64,000 bases of DNA from Roseburia sp. 499 (GCF_001940225.2 NZ_CP135164.1:2728001-2792000), one strand, 5' to 3'; counted from the first letter of the stretch, positions 20,036-29,683 are shown. A program made the numbers and translations. Notes: generated from the sequence alone by a model not told the origin.

Positions 20036-21328
20036 CTAACCTACCTTCAGTTGAAACTTCTGAATCTCCTTCTCAGAACTTACACGTTCCATCTGTGCTC
20101 CCAGACTTGCAAGCTTTTCTTCAAAGGCTTCATAGCCACGCTGAATATAATGAATATCATCTACTACGGTAATTCCTTCTGCGGAAAGTCCTGCAATTAC
20201 CAATGCTGCTCCCGCTCTCAAATCCGGTGCACTTACTCTCGCTCCGGTATATCCTTCTACACCATTAATAATGGCAATATTACTCTCCACTTTAATATCT
20301 GCTCCCATACGGGTCAATTCATCTACATATTTAAAACGATTTTCAAAAATACTTTCTGTTACCGTACTGGTTCCCTGTGCAATACCTAATACCACGGACA
20401 TCTGCGGCTGCATATCTGTTGGGAATCCCGGATATGGAAGTGTCGTAACCTGTGTATGGCGCAATGGTTTAGATGCCACTACACGTACTGCATCATCAAA
20501 TTCTTCAACTTCACATCCTATTTCCAACAACTTAGCAGTAGTTGCTTCCAAATGCTTTGGAATTACATTTTTAACTGTAACATCACCCTTTGTCGCTGCT
20601 GCCGCAAACATAAAGGTTCCTGCCTCAATCTGATCCGGAATAATGGAGTATTCTGTTTTATGAAGCTTCTCTACTCCGGAAATACGAATCACATCTGTTC
20701 CTGCACCACGAATATTAGCTCCCATGCTGTTAAGGAAGTTGGCTACGTCTACGACATGTGGCTCTTTTGCTGCATTTTCAATAATCGTTTTTCCTTCTGC
20801 CATGGACGCTGCCATCATAATATTAATAGTAGCACCTACGGATACCTTATCCAAATAAATATGGCTTCCTACCAATTTTTCTGCCTCTGCCGCTACCGCA
20901 CCATTACGAATCTCTACATTGGCTCCCAAAGCACGGAATCCCTTAATATGCAAGTCCATAGGACGACTTCCAATATTACAGCCACCAGGAAGTGTTACTT
21001 CCGCCCTCTTATATTTACCAAGTAAAGATCCTAGCAAATAATAGGATGCACGTATCTTCTTCATGGAATCATAATCCACCGGTACATCCTTTACAAAAGC
21101 TCCATTAATCTTTACTGTATGCGCATCTATTCTATCTATCTTCGCTCCAATGTCCCCCATTGCCTGAAGCAAAGCATTTATATCCCGTACATCGGGTAAA
21201 TTATCTATTGTCACGGTCTCATCCGTCATAATTGCCGCTGCAAGAATTGCCAACGCAGCATTCTTCGCTCCGCCAATTTCCACTTCTCCAACTAACGGAT
21301 TGCCTCCCTTAATAACATATTGTTCCAT
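20036..21328 (-). CDS. murA: UDP-N-acetylglucosamine 1-carboxyvinyltransferase
   Basis: Catalyses the first committed step of peptidoglycan synthesis by adding enolpyruvate to UDP-GlcNAc. The 430-aa protein has the Lys22-Asn23 pair (GGAKNAALA) and the reactive cysteine at 117 in LPGGCNIGSRP, the residue hit by fosfomycin in this family; its presence predicts no target-based resistance. The C-terminal RGYEAFEEKLASLGA is typical. Firmicutes often have two paralogues, so essentiality cannot be inferred. Confidence 0.97.
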   Translation of the reverse strand: MEQYVIKGGNPLVGEVEIGGAKNAALAILAAAIMTDETVTIDNLPDVRDINALLQAMGDIGAKIDRIDAHTVKINGAFVKDVPVDYDSMKKIRASYYLLGSLLGKYKRAEVTLPGGCNIGSRPMDLHIKGFRALGANVEIRNGAVAAEAEKLVGSHIYLDKVSVGATINIMMAASMAEGKTIIENAAKEPHVVDVANFLNSMGANIRGAGTDVIRISGVEKLHKTEYSIIPDQIEAGTFMFAAAATKGDVTVKNVIPKHLEATTAKLLEIGCEVEEFDDAVRVVASKPLRHTQVTTLPYPGFPTDMQPQMSVVLGIAQGTSTVTESIFENRFKYVDELTRMGADIKVESNIAIINGVEGYTGARVSAPDLRAGAALVIAGLSAEGITVVDDIHYIQRGYEAFEEKLASLGAQMERVSSEKEIQKFQLKVG

Positions 21329-21575
21329 ATCGCACCTCTATGCTTCATTTTTCGTACAAAAAGTTATTATAGTAATACGGTCCTTTCCTGTCAAGGACTT
21401 GCCAAAAAATCTTTATGTATTATTATAACATACTTTGCCAATTTGTAAATGCTTGCTTTCCTATGCTTTTAAGGCCTCTATTTGTCTTTATTGTATGCCA
21501 AAATTCTCTTTCGGTGTATGTCCTACCGTTTCTCCGGAAAGCACTTGTTTATTAGTATAAGCTTTTTTCTTCAAA

Positions 21576-22079
21576 TCATTCTGCTTTTTTTAACTCTTCT
21601 ACTATTCTCTGAATTGTTTCTTCCACATTTAAATCTGTTTCATCCACAATCACATCTGCATATTTTTCGTACAGAACTACCCTTTCTTCATACAAATCAT
21701 GTAGGGTTTGTCCATCTCTTAACACCACGCCACGTCCCTGAATATTATGAAGACGCTTTTCCAACTGTTCATAGGGAAGTTTCAGGTAAACCACGGTTCC
21801 AATCTCTTTTAAATGCTCCATGGCCTCCTTTCCATATACTACACTTCCTCCTGTTGCTATAACAGACTGTTCTACATCAATACTTGCATTGACACGATTT
21901 TCTATTTCAATAAATCCATCTGTTCCTTCGTCTCTGATAATTTCATGCAAGAGGCGTTTTTCTTCCTCCTGAATCACGAGATCTGCATCAAGGAACTGAT
22001 ATCCCAATACTTTTGCAAGAATAACGCCTGCCGTGCTCTTTCCTACACCAGGCATTCCGATTAAAACAATATTTTTCAT
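21576..22079 (-). CDS. aroK: Shikimate-kinase-like NTPase with altered substrate site
   Basis: A 167-aa P-loop protein resembling shikimate kinase: Walker A GMPGVGKST (8-16), DAD at 31-33, and a lid region with GRGVVLRDG. Two shikimate-binding signatures are changed: the arginine of the usual G-x-F-R-x-x-E reads isoleucine (GFIEIE, 55-60), and the GGG triplet reads GGS (77-79). It may still phosphorylate shikimate poorly or serve another small substrate. No other aromatic-pathway gene is nearby. The interval 21329-21575 before it, up to murA, shows no gene. Confidence 0.75.
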   Translation of the reverse strand: MKNIVLIGMPGVGKSTAGVILAKVLGYQFLDADLVIQEEEKRLLHEIIRDEGTDGFIEIENRVNASIDVEQSVIATGGSVVYGKEAMEHLKEIGTVVYLKLPYEQLEKRLHNIQGRGVVLRDGQTLHDLYEERVVLYEKYADVIVDETDLNVEETIQRIVEELKKAE

Positions 22080-22114
22080 AATTGCTCCTATTATCCTCTA
22101 AATTACTACAAGCA

Positions 22115-22154
22115 AAAGCACCTCACAAAAACCATATGGTTTCTGAGGTGCTTT
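22115..22154 (-). terminator. Terminator of the ABC exporter operon
   Basis: An 11-bp perfect stem, AAAGCACCTCA (22115-22125) with TGAGGTGCTTT (22144-22154), and an inner ACCATATGGT palindrome lie between the permease stop at 22227 and the kinase start at 22079. Confidence 0.8.
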
Positions 22155-22226
22155 GCACACTTTTTTTATTTTATCATACTTTTTTCATCATGCCTACTAT
22201 TTTTTCTTTAAATCTTTGTATTTCCT

Positions 22227-23027
22227 TTAATTTCCAGCACTTTCATATACACTCAGTCCCTTTTGAAACAAAGCATACGCAATTACCCAGAATACTGCTG
22301 CAATTCCACATTCGATTCCAATGACTGCCGCTGTACTTCCACTAATAAGAAAATACTTCGCCGGTAGATATGCCACAAAGGCAAATGGTATTACCCAGGT
22401 AATAACGAAACGAATTCCTTTTGCATAGATTTCAGTCGGATATTTCGCAAAATCCGCCATTTCATAAGCAGCCTGAAGAAATGGTCCACTTATTTTCACC
22501 CAAAAAGCAATGGATGCAAAAAATAGCTTAATCGATGTATAAATCACAGCTCCCGCCAATATGGAAACCACAAACATCAGAACATGAAATCCATCTACCG
22601 CAACTACTCCCTTAGAAATAGAATAAACCACCAAAATACTTCCCACCAGAAGTTCTCCTACGGCATCCGGCTGTAATTTCTCGCTGATGACTTGAAAGAA
22701 AACATTCATAGGGCGCAACATATAACGGTCAAATTCTCCATTTACCACAGTATGCCATGCTACCATCCAGATATTATCTGTAAACAAATGGTCAATTCCC
22801 CTTGGAATCTGAGCAAATCCGTAAATAAAAATTAACTGGTTCAGCGTCCACCCATTCAAGCTTGGAATCTGCTGAAATACCAAAAACAAAAATACGATTC
22901 CAAATATCTGGGTAAGAAAAAATCCCAACAATCCCATAAAAAAGTCTACTTTTGACTGTAGAATCACTTTAAAAAACTGTGATATTAGTATGCGGTACAA
23001 CCGCAGATATCTTTTTATTGTCTTCAT
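22227..23027 (-). CDS. ABC-2 type permease, second subunit (COG3694 type)
   Basis: A 266-aa integral membrane protein with six hydrophobic stretches and the conserved IYGFAQIPRGIDHLFTDNIWMVAWHTVVNGEFDRYMLRP, typical of the second permease of exporter operons of the COG4586/COG4587/COG3694 type. It begins one base after the first permease ends, with GGAGG before the ATG. The substrate is not known; related systems export antibiotics or other toxic compounds. Confidence 0.88.
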   Translation of the reverse strand: MKTIKRYLRLYRILISQFFKVILQSKVDFFMGLLGFFLTQIFGIVFLFLVFQQIPSLNGWTLNQLIFIYGFAQIPRGIDHLFTDNIWMVAWHTVVNGEFDRYMLRPMNVFFQVISEKLQPDAVGELLVGSILVVYSISKGVVAVDGFHVLMFVVSILAGAVIYTSIKLFFASIAFWVKISGPFLQAAYEMADFAKYPTEIYAKGIRFVITWVIPFAFVAYLPAKYFLISGSTAAVIGIECGIAAVFWVIAYALFQKGLSVYESAGN

Positions 23028-23028
23028 A

Positions 23029-23847
23029 TTATCCTCCCAATACTACCAGACGACTAGTAACTTTCTTCCATATCAGACTTCCCAAAGCATACAACAGAAC
23101 TACCCAGACTGCCTGACGTAACAACACAAATCCCAACTCACTTCCGGAATATTTTCCCAGATATATCATAACGGGTGTATATATCATAGAAGAAAATGGT
23201 AGAAAATCAAACACCTTCTGCACTCCTGCCGGAAAGAAACTGAGCGGAATCAACTGTCCCGTTAGAAAACTTAACAGTGCTTCCTTCGCCATTAACATAC
23301 CAAATATGTAAGTAGTAAAAAATGCTATCATACCAAAGCAAAAATCAAACAGCACAAAAATCAAAAAACTCATTGCCGCGCTTATGATATAAGTCAGAAT
23401 GGTAAGAATTCCCGTTACCTTCATTCCAAGCACTTGTACCTTATATATTTCCAGCCCGATCCATATGATGACACCCGGAAATAGAAAACGATAAATCATA
23501 TCTCCCATTGCCCTTGCAATCAGACTCATGCGGTAATCAATAGGCTTGATTAAATTCATAGATACCGTACCTTTTACAATATCTTCACTAACCCAATCCG
23601 AAATCGAAATGGTAACAATAGTGCTTGTTACATAGGTCATAAAGATATAAACTACCATTTCATTTTGCGTCAATCCTCCCAGCACTGCGCTTTCAGAACT
23701 TCCATACACCGCCATCCACAGATAGTAACTAATAAAAGAACCAAAGGTGCTGATAAGGATAAACAGATAAAACGCTCCTTTATATGCCATCTGCCGTTTC
23801 AATTCATTGATGGAAAAAGGCGCATAAATCTTTATCGCTTTTCTCAT
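23029..23847 (-). CDS. ABC-2 type permease, first subunit (COG4587 type)
   Basis: A 272-aa six-helix permease. The signature region WVSEDIVKGTVSMNLIKPIDYRMSLIARAMGD is typical of this group. The start overlaps the ATPase stop by 4 bases (ATGA), so stoichiometry is probably fixed by translational coupling. It would form a heterodimeric channel with the next gene product. Confidence 0.88.
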   Translation of the reverse strand: MRKAIKIYAPFSINELKRQMAYKGAFYLFILISTFGSFISYYLWMAVYGSSESAVLGGLTQNEMVVYIFMTYVTSTIVTISISDWVSEDIVKGTVSMNLIKPIDYRMSLIARAMGDMIYRFLFPGVIIWIGLEIYKVQVLGMKVTGILTILTYIISAAMSFLIFVLFDFCFGMIAFFTTYIFGMLMAKEALLSFLTGQLIPLSFFPAGVQKVFDFLPFSSMIYTPVMIYLGKYSGSELGFVLLRQAVWVVLLYALGSLIWKKVTSRLVVLGG

Positions 23848-24866
23848 TTGTTTTCCTCCCCATTTTCGTGACGGTAAATCGCTTTTACTATCTCCGCCAG
23901 TTCTGTTTCCTGTATCTGCACATCCTTGACCTCTGTAAGCTCCATAATACGGGATAATATCTGTGGAACCTGTATCTGATGCTTGTCAAACATTACCAGA
24001 CAGGTGTTATTTTCTCGATCAAGTTCCAGACTACACTGTTCCGTTGTAGTGCCAAATTCCTGTGCCAGATTTAACTCCTGCAATTTTTCTACAGATTTTA
24101 CTTCCATAGTAACCGTCCGCATCGTTCCATATTCTTCTTTTAAATCTATGAGGGAACCATCGTAAATCTTCTTTCCTTCATCAATAATGATAATTCTACT
24201 GCATAATTCTTCAATATCCTCAATATCATGAGTCGTCAAAATAACCGTTGTATTATACTTCTGATTAATCTCACGGATTGCATCCCTGATATTATCCTTT
24301 ACTACCAGATCCAATCCAATCGTTGGCTCATCTAAGTAAAGTACCTTAGGATTATGCAATAATGCTGCCCCCAAATCGGCACGCATACGCTGTCCCAAGG
24401 ACAATGTACGAACCGGTGAATGAAAAAACTTATCAAGCTCCAATACACGGTTCAAAAATTCCATTCGTTCCTGATAATCCTCATCTGAGACATTATAAAT
24501 CTCCTTCAAAATAGCAAAAGACTCACTTAACGGTAAATCCCACCACAACTGGGTTCGCTGCCCAAATACAACTCCGATATTCTGTGCATTTGCTTTTCGA
24601 TTCTTACTGGGATTCACTCCATTTACCAAACATTCCCCATCGGTTGGATTCAGAATTCCCGTCATCATTTTAATGGTGGTTGACTTCCCTGCCCCATTAC
24701 TCCCTATGTACCCTACAATTTCTCCATCTGCAATAGAAAAGGAAATTCCTTTCACTGCATTCTTTACTACTTTTTCATTTGAAAATAATCCCTTTATCGC
24801 ACCCTTAAGTCCCGGATACTTTTTGGCAGACACAAAGTCCTTTGAAATATTTTTTACCTCAATCAT
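23844..24866 (-). CDS. ABC exporter ATP-binding subunit (COG4586 type)
   Basis: A 340-aa ATPase with Walker A GSNGAGKST, Q-loop GVVFGQRTQLWWDLP, signature LSLGQRMRADL and Walker B VLYLDEPTIGLD, plus a C-terminal extension of about 100 residues that is usual in COG4586 proteins. It powers the two permeases that follow. Its start lies 15 bases after rsgA, so all four genes may share a transcript. Confidence 0.93.
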   Translation of the reverse strand: MIEVKNISKDFVSAKKYPGLKGAIKGLFSNEKVVKNAVKGISFSIADGEIVGYIGSNGAGKSTTIKMMTGILNPTDGECLVNGVNPSKNRKANAQNIGVVFGQRTQLWWDLPLSESFAILKEIYNVSDEDYQERMEFLNRVLELDKFFHSPVRTLSLGQRMRADLGAALLHNPKVLYLDEPTIGLDLVVKDNIRDAIREINQKYNTTVILTTHDIEDIEELCSRIIIIDEGKKIYDGSLIDLKEEYGTMRTVTMEVKSVEKLQELNLAQEFGTTTEQCSLELDRENNTCLVMFDKHQIQVPQILSRIMELTEVKDVQIQETELAEIVKAIYRHENGEENK

Positions 24867-24881
24867 ATACTTCTCCTTCTC

Positions 24882-25874
24882 TTATACATTACTGCTCTCT
24901 ATACTATCATACTTATTCTTATAGTGCAAACATTTGTTCTTTTTTTGTTGTCGTTTTTCTGCAAGCTGATTTCGGGCCGCCCTCATCCGATTTTCTTTTT
25001 CCAGCTTTTGATAACGAATCCAACGTTTTTTATCAAGACTTCCATCTTCTAATGCCGCATGCACTGCGCATCCCGGCTCATTCCCATGGCTGCAATTCGA
25101 AAAACGACACCTCGAAATCAACTCTTCAATTTCTGAAAAAGCCTGACTCATCCCATCCTGGGCTTCCCAAATTCCAAGTTCCCGCATTCCGGGTGTATCA
25201 ATGATTATCGCTCCCTGTGGTAATTCTATCATTTGCCTGTGAGTAGTGGTATGTTTTCCCTTATCATCCGCCAGACGAATCTCGCCCGTTTCCATAACTT
25301 CTTCTCCGGCTAAAACATTAACCAAGGTGGACTTTCCAACTCCTGAAGAACCTAGAAGCACAACACTTTTTCCCACTTTTAAATATGCCTGTACCTCTTC
25401 CATCCCTTTTCCTGTAACAGAACTCACTGCGTGAATATCAACCCCAGGTGCTATTTTTTCCACCTGCATCATTTTTTCCTGCAAATCTTCACACAAATCT
25501 GCCTTTGTAAGAATCACTACCGGAGTTCCTCCACTTTGCCATGCTTGCGCCAGATAACGCTCCAATCTATCCAGATTAAAATTCTGATTAAGCGACATAA
25601 CCAGAAAAACATAATCAAAATTTGCAGCAACTACCTGTTCTCCCATACCAACATCAGGGTCCTGTCTGGAAAAATATGATTTACGCTCCAGTGTTTTCGT
25701 TATCATACTATCTCCATTTGGATAAAATTGAAGTTCTACTCTATCTCCTACTGTTGGAAATTTTTCTGTTCCCTGATTATAATAAACTCCACTTTTTAAC
25801 CTTGCATATAATTTTTGTTCTTCTGTTTTTACTTCGTACCGTTCTCTATGTACTGCAATTACAATCCCGTTCAT
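24882..25874 (-). CDS. rsgA: Ribosome small-subunit-dependent GTPase A
   Basis: A late factor in 30S ribosome assembly. The 330-aa protein has an OB-fold start, a circularly permuted GTPase with G4 (TKAD, 123-126) ahead of G1 (GSSGVGKST, 175-183) and G3 DTPG, and a zinc finger in CRFSNCSHGNEPGCAVHAA. The tail after it is basic (KRQQKKNKCLHYKNK) and about 30 residues longer than many family members. ATG 25874 has AAAGGAG 5 bases before it. Confidence 0.95.
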   Translation of the reverse strand: MNGIVIAVHRERYEVKTEEQKLYARLKSGVYYNQGTEKFPTVGDRVELQFYPNGDSMITKTLERKSYFSRQDPDVGMGEQVVAANFDYVFLVMSLNQNFNLDRLERYLAQAWQSGGTPVVILTKADLCEDLQEKMMQVEKIAPGVDIHAVSSVTGKGMEEVQAYLKVGKSVVLLGSSGVGKSTLVNVLAGEEVMETGEIRLADDKGKHTTTHRQMIELPQGAIIIDTPGMRELGIWEAQDGMSQAFSEIEELISRCRFSNCSHGNEPGCAVHAALEDGSLDKKRWIRYQKLEKENRMRAARNQLAEKRQQKKNKCLHYKNKYDSIESSNV

Positions 25875-25900
25875 TCATTTCTCCTTTAAAATCGGGCATA

Positions 25901-26180
25901 AAAATACCATAGCATGCAGCCTGAATGACAGATGCTATGGTATTTTCTAAAAAAGGGTACAAAAAAAGACACACCCAATGCGTCTTGCTTCAATCAAAAA
26001 TATAGCATGATTCATAAAGGATACAAAACCGGCACCTACGCCCATTATTTAGTTATCAGTTACCTCTCTTCTATTAACGAACATACGCATTTCCTCCTTT
26101 ACAAATATTTAGAGCAGATAAGTCTAATACTCATCCGCTCCACTAGTTTAACATTGAGACTATAGATGTGTCAACACTAA
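25901..26180 (-). promoter_or_regulatory. Leader region with promoter, short frame and two terminator-like hairpins
   Basis: On the minus strand: a TTGACA box at about 26168-26173 with a weak TTAAAC 17 bp downstream; a stem GAGC(G)GAT/ATCTGCTC near 26115-26140; then AAGGAGG followed by ATG and an 11-13-codon frame (MFVNRREVTDN) near 26065-26095; a 6-bp stem with T7 at about 25960-25985; and a 15-bp stem (25901-25915 with 25932-25946) followed by T5 just before rsgA. This looks like an attenuation-type leader for rsgA, or a small RNA. No known riboswitch class is recognised. Confidence 0.45.
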
Positions 26181-26206
26181 ATTATCTTAAAATTGTTTTA
26201 ATTGTT

Positions 26207-27109
26207 TTAAAATTGTTTTAAAATTTCTTCCACTTCCGCTTTGGTTGCCAAACGTTCTGAAAATGCACTTGCACTTCCCGTTGCTATTCCCATACGGAAA
26301 GCTTCTTCGTATTCTCCCGTAGTAAGGAATCCCGCAAGAAATCCTGCCACCATGGAATCTCCTGCTCCCACAGAATTCACTACCTTTCCCTTTGGTGCCG
26401 GACTTTGTCTTACTTCTCCATCTTCAGATATCAGAATCGCCCCATCTCCCGCCAAGGAAATCAATACATTTCGAGCCCCCATTTCTTGTAACTTCCTTGC
26501 ATAAATAATAATGGTGTCATTACCATCCATAGGGACATGAAAAATTTCTTCCAACTCATGGTTATTGGGCTTAATCAAAAACGGGTGATATTTCAATACG
26601 TTTAACAGTAAATCTCCCGTAGCATCCACTGCCACTTTCATTTTCTTTTTCGCTACCCGTTCCATAATCAATTCATAACCGGAAGTCGGCATACTGCCCG
26701 GAATACTTCCAGCCAATACCAATACATCCTCAGATGTCATAGCATCCAATTTTTGGTACAGTTGTTCCAATGCTTCCTTGGAAATCTCAGGCCCCTGCCC
26801 GTTAATCTCTGTTTCCTCCTTGGCCCGAAGTTTTATATTAATACGAGACGTTCCATCCGGAATCCTTATAAAATCCGTATGACATCCCCAGCGCTGTAAT
26901 GCCTGCTCAATTTCCATTCCGGTAAATCCTGCCGTAAATCCAAGAGCCGTACTTTCCATCCCAAGATTTTTAAGCACCAGAGAAACATTGATTCCCTTTC
27001 CGCCTGGGTATATCAATTCCTTTGAAGTTCGATTTACCTTTCCCAAAATAAAATCATCTACACTTACGATATAATCCAAAGATGGATTAAATGTAACAGT
27101 ATATATCAT
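26207..27109 (-). CDS. fruK: 1-phosphofructokinase (PfkB family)
   Basis: Phosphorylates fructose 1-phosphate to the 1,6-bisphosphate. The 300-aa protein begins MIYTVTFNPSLDYIVSVDDF, with the PfkB signatures YPGGKGINVS and VNSVGAGDSMVAGFLAG, where the aspartate is the catalytic base. The close relative tagatose-6-phosphate kinase cannot be excluded, as no fruA/fruR or lac/tag genes are adjacent. The 3' end carries a TTTTAAAACAATT-like motif repeated several times into the downstream spacer, probably by replication slippage. Confidence 0.9.
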   Translation of the reverse strand: MIYTVTFNPSLDYIVSVDDFILGKVNRTSKELIYPGGKGINVSLVLKNLGMESTALGFTAGFTGMEIEQALQRWGCHTDFIRIPDGTSRINIKLRAKEETEINGQGPEISKEALEQLYQKLDAMTSEDVLVLAGSIPGSMPTSGYELIMERVAKKKMKVAVDATGDLLLNVLKYHPFLIKPNNHELEEIFHVPMDGNDTIIIYARKLQEMGARNVLISLAGDGAILISEDGEVRQSPAPKGKVVNSVGAGDSMVAGFLAGFLTTGEYEEAFRMGIATGSASAFSERLATKAEVEEILKQF

Positions 27110-27129
27110 CTCTATCTCCTCGTTTTTCT

Positions 27130-28572
27130 CTAGTCAATTCCCTTTAGTTCCTGATACAGGCGTTTCGCATAACTATCTGTCATACCACAAATATGATCTG
27201 TCACCAATAACAACCGCAGATACAGTTTTTCCTCTTCACTTACATCTTGAGAAAAATGACGATAAATTGCAATATAATTATCGGAAACTAACGCCATCAT
27301 TTTTTGCTGTACATCTGTCAGTTCCCGTTCCGTATCAAAATAAATTGCCGCATCTGTAAATTTGTCTAATAAGAAATCAAAAATAGACTGTGCTGCTATC
27401 TCCAATTTCAGAATAGGCTTCGTCTGAAAAGCATAGCGGAATGCAATATCTCCCAGCGCTTTCATCATATATTCCCCGTCTGTACCGAAAAACAAATCTT
27501 CTCCGCTCGCACCATACGTTCCATTCATAATTTCCTCATAATGTTCTATGAAACAATTGGTTGCAGCATTTATCATCCATCCCTGCACAAATATAATCCA
27601 GTTCTGAACTGCATTACTTTTCGCATTCTGAAGTCCACGTTTCTGTGCTCGATCATACTTGGATTTTAAGCTTTCCACCATTTTATGAAAAGCCTCTTTT
27701 CGGCTGTCTTCTGTTATTTTTTCTTCTGCAAGCCCTAATTCTTCTACTAATTGTTCATATGTAATACATCCCTTTTTCACAGCATCTTCAATATCTGCTG
27801 TTTTATAAGCAATATCGTCTGCTGCTTCCAACACAAAAGCCAATGGATGACGATTTCCATTGGTTCCAAGGCTTTGCTGCAAATCTTCGAATAATTCCCG
27901 TTCTGCATAATAATAGCCCATTTTTTTGTTTTTAATGTGAGGTGTGGCTTTTATCTCCAAAGAAGATACCGGATATTTTATAATTGTCCCCAGCAATGCT
28001 TTTGTAAGATTCATACCATTCTCATCCACAAGATAATGAAGTTTCGTTACCAGCCGTAGCGCTTGCGTATTTCCTTCAAAATGATAAAAATCCTGCTTCA
28101 TCTGCTCTTTTAACATCTCGCTTACCGGCACCGGTCTTTCCATTTCCGGTAATTGAAACATTTTCTTAGGGAGATTTTCTCGAAACCAGTCACGAATCGC
28201 AGTTTCCCCAAAATGTCCAAATGGCGGATTGCCAATATCGTGCAAAAGCCCGGCACACTGCAAAATATCACAGATGTACCCTTGATATTCCGGCAAAAAT
28301 CCTTCATCCTTCTGCTCTTTTAAAATCCGCTGGCTGATATTCTGTCCCAAAGACTTTCCGAAGGAGGATACTTCCATGGAATGTGTCAATCTGGTTCGAA
28401 TAAAATCACTCTTATCCAGCGGAAACACCTGCGTCTTATCCTGAAGTCTACGAAAAGACGCACTTCCAATAATGCGATGATAATCCTTTTCATATTCAGA
28501 ACGCAAATCATTCGATCCATTCTTCTTAAAACTGCGCATACGTTCCTCACAAAGCAGTTGTTTCCATTCCAT
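27130..28572 (-). CDS. dgt: dGTP triphosphohydrolase-like HD protein
   Basis: Hydrolyses dGTP to deoxyguanosine and triphosphate, or a similar dNTP. The 480-aa protein has the metal-binding HD site: His64 in RLTHSMEVSSFG, and His111-Asp112 in LLHDIGNPPFGHFGE, plus SFRRLQDKTQVFPL near the start, which is typical of the family. It starts 2 bases after DUF3783 ends and is the fourth gene of the LytTR-led run. Confidence 0.93.
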   Translation of the reverse strand: MEWKQLLCEERMRSFKKNGSNDLRSEYEKDYHRIIGSASFRRLQDKTQVFPLDKSDFIRTRLTHSMEVSSFGKSLGQNISQRILKEQKDEGFLPEYQGYICDILQCAGLLHDIGNPPFGHFGETAIRDWFRENLPKKMFQLPEMERPVPVSEMLKEQMKQDFYHFEGNTQALRLVTKLHYLVDENGMNLTKALLGTIIKYPVSSLEIKATPHIKNKKMGYYYAERELFEDLQQSLGTNGNRHPLAFVLEAADDIAYKTADIEDAVKKGCITYEQLVEELGLAEEKITEDSRKEAFHKMVESLKSKYDRAQKRGLQNAKSNAVQNWIIFVQGWMINAATNCFIEHYEEIMNGTYGASGEDLFFGTDGEYMMKALGDIAFRYAFQTKPILKLEIAAQSIFDFLLDKFTDAAIYFDTERELTDVQQKMMALVSDNYIAIYRHFSQDVSEEEKLYLRLLLVTDHICGMTDSYAKRLYQELKGID

Positions 28573-28574
28573 GC

Positions 28575-28958
28575 TTATTCCCCCTTCCCATGCATTTTTT
28601 CATGTTCCTCTTTGATTTCTTTGAAAAGCTGTACCGGATTCCAATGCTGATTGGTTGGTGTCATAGACGCCTTATATGGAATACTTCCCGCACCACTTCT
28701 TCGAAGTGCCTTTAATACCATATCGATTCTGGCACTGGTAAGTCCTGCCATTACCAACATTTCACCTTCTAACTCTTCTCCCTCATATTCCCCTTCGGAA
28801 GGAGAAATCTCTTTATTTCCTGCCAGATATCCAATGGGCTGCAGGTAATCCTTTTTCTCTATTTCTTTTATCTTTAACTTCAAAGGGAATAAGGCCCTTG
28901 TGACCTTATTCCGCTTCTCTCTGTCTGTAAAATTGAACAACAGTACAGTTTCTCTCAT
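28575..28958 (-). CDS. DUF3783 protein
   Basis: A 127-aa soluble protein with the DUF3783 pattern (EMLVMAGLTSARIDMVLKALRRSG..IPYKASMTPTNQHW). The family is widespread in Clostridia with no known function. It sits between the LiaF-like gene and dgt in one tight operon. Confidence 0.85.
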   Translation of the reverse strand: MRETVLLFNFTDREKRNKVTRALFPLKLKIKEIEKKDYLQPIGYLAGNKEISPSEGEYEGEELEGEMLVMAGLTSARIDMVLKALRRSGAGSIPYKASMTPTNQHWNPVQLFKEIKEEHEKMHGKGE

Positions 28959-28972
28959 ATCTGCCTCTTTCT

Positions 28973-29683
28973 TTAAATGTAATAGATTTCCAGTGCTCCA
29001 AAGGACACATCTCCATTTATCATCAATACATTTTCATCACTCATGGAACAAGTTCCATGTTCTTTACAGCCACCAAAGGAACTATCCAAATTCATAACTA
29101 CCTTCCAAGACTTTGGAATATATAACTTCATATCTCCAAAAGAAACATCTACACTTACAGCTGCTCTTCCTCCGTCTAAGATTGCATTATCAAAATATAC
29201 CATTAAGCTACCAAAACTACTCTCTAAATCTGCTTTTTTAAAGTTCGTGCTATTAATATACTTGGTTGCAGAACTAAAACTTACCTCACAGCGTACCCAT
29301 TCATCACTTTCTTCATCTATAATATCTTTGTATGTCTCGTTGTCCCATTCGAAGTGTTTCTCACATTTCCAATTTCTTTTTTTTTCCTTAAAAATCATGT
29401 TAAGTCCAATGGTTCCACATAATGCTGCTGCTAATACAGGCCATGGAGTCAGATTTTCAATTCCTAATGGCTCATCATAAAGAATACATAAGAATGCTAA
29501 ACTGAACAAAATTCCTCCAAAGCTTCTGTGAAAAATGCCGTCAATCAATGCCCCTGCTATTATAATTGTAAAAATTACTGTAACAATACTGATTCCTTCA
29601 AAATATCCTAACTTATTTACAAGAATAAATACTGCACCAAGGATAAATAATAGTCCCCAAAAAATATTTTTTCCTTTTCTCAT
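28973..29683 (-). CDS. LiaF-like membrane protein
   Basis: A 236-aa protein with four membrane helices within the first 115 residues and a C-terminal beta-rich domain with repeated SFG motifs (LESSFGSLMVYFDNA, VDVSFGDMKLYIP, LDSSFGGCKEHG, GDVSFGALEIYYI). LiaF in Bacillus inhibits the cell-envelope-stress kinase LiaS; no LiaRS pair is here. Instead the gene overlaps a LytTR regulator by 4 bases (ATGA), so it probably senses or modulates envelope state for that regulator. Confidence 0.85.
   Translation of the reverse strand: MRKGKNIFWGLLFILGAVFILVNKLGYFEGISIVTVIFTIIIAGALIDGIFHRSFGGILFSLAFLCILYDEPLGIENLTPWPVLAAALCGTIGLNMIFKEKKRNWKCEKHFEWDNETYKDIIDEESDEWVRCEVSFSSATKYINSTNFKKADLESSFGSLMVYFDNAILDGGRAAVSVDVSFGDMKLYIPKSWKVVMNLDSSFGGCKEHGTCSMSDENVLMINGDVSFGALEIYYI

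Noticed and set aside
25932..26165. Plus-strand open frame of 77 codons between fruK and rsgA
   Set aside because: It begins inside a terminator stem, has no ribosome site and a composition unlike its neighbours. The minus-strand leader structure explains the region better.
26176..26225. Tandem TTTTAAAACAATT-like repeats at the fruK end
   Set aside because: They look like replication slippage of an AT-rich end; the fruK stop is inside the first unit and no function is indicated.
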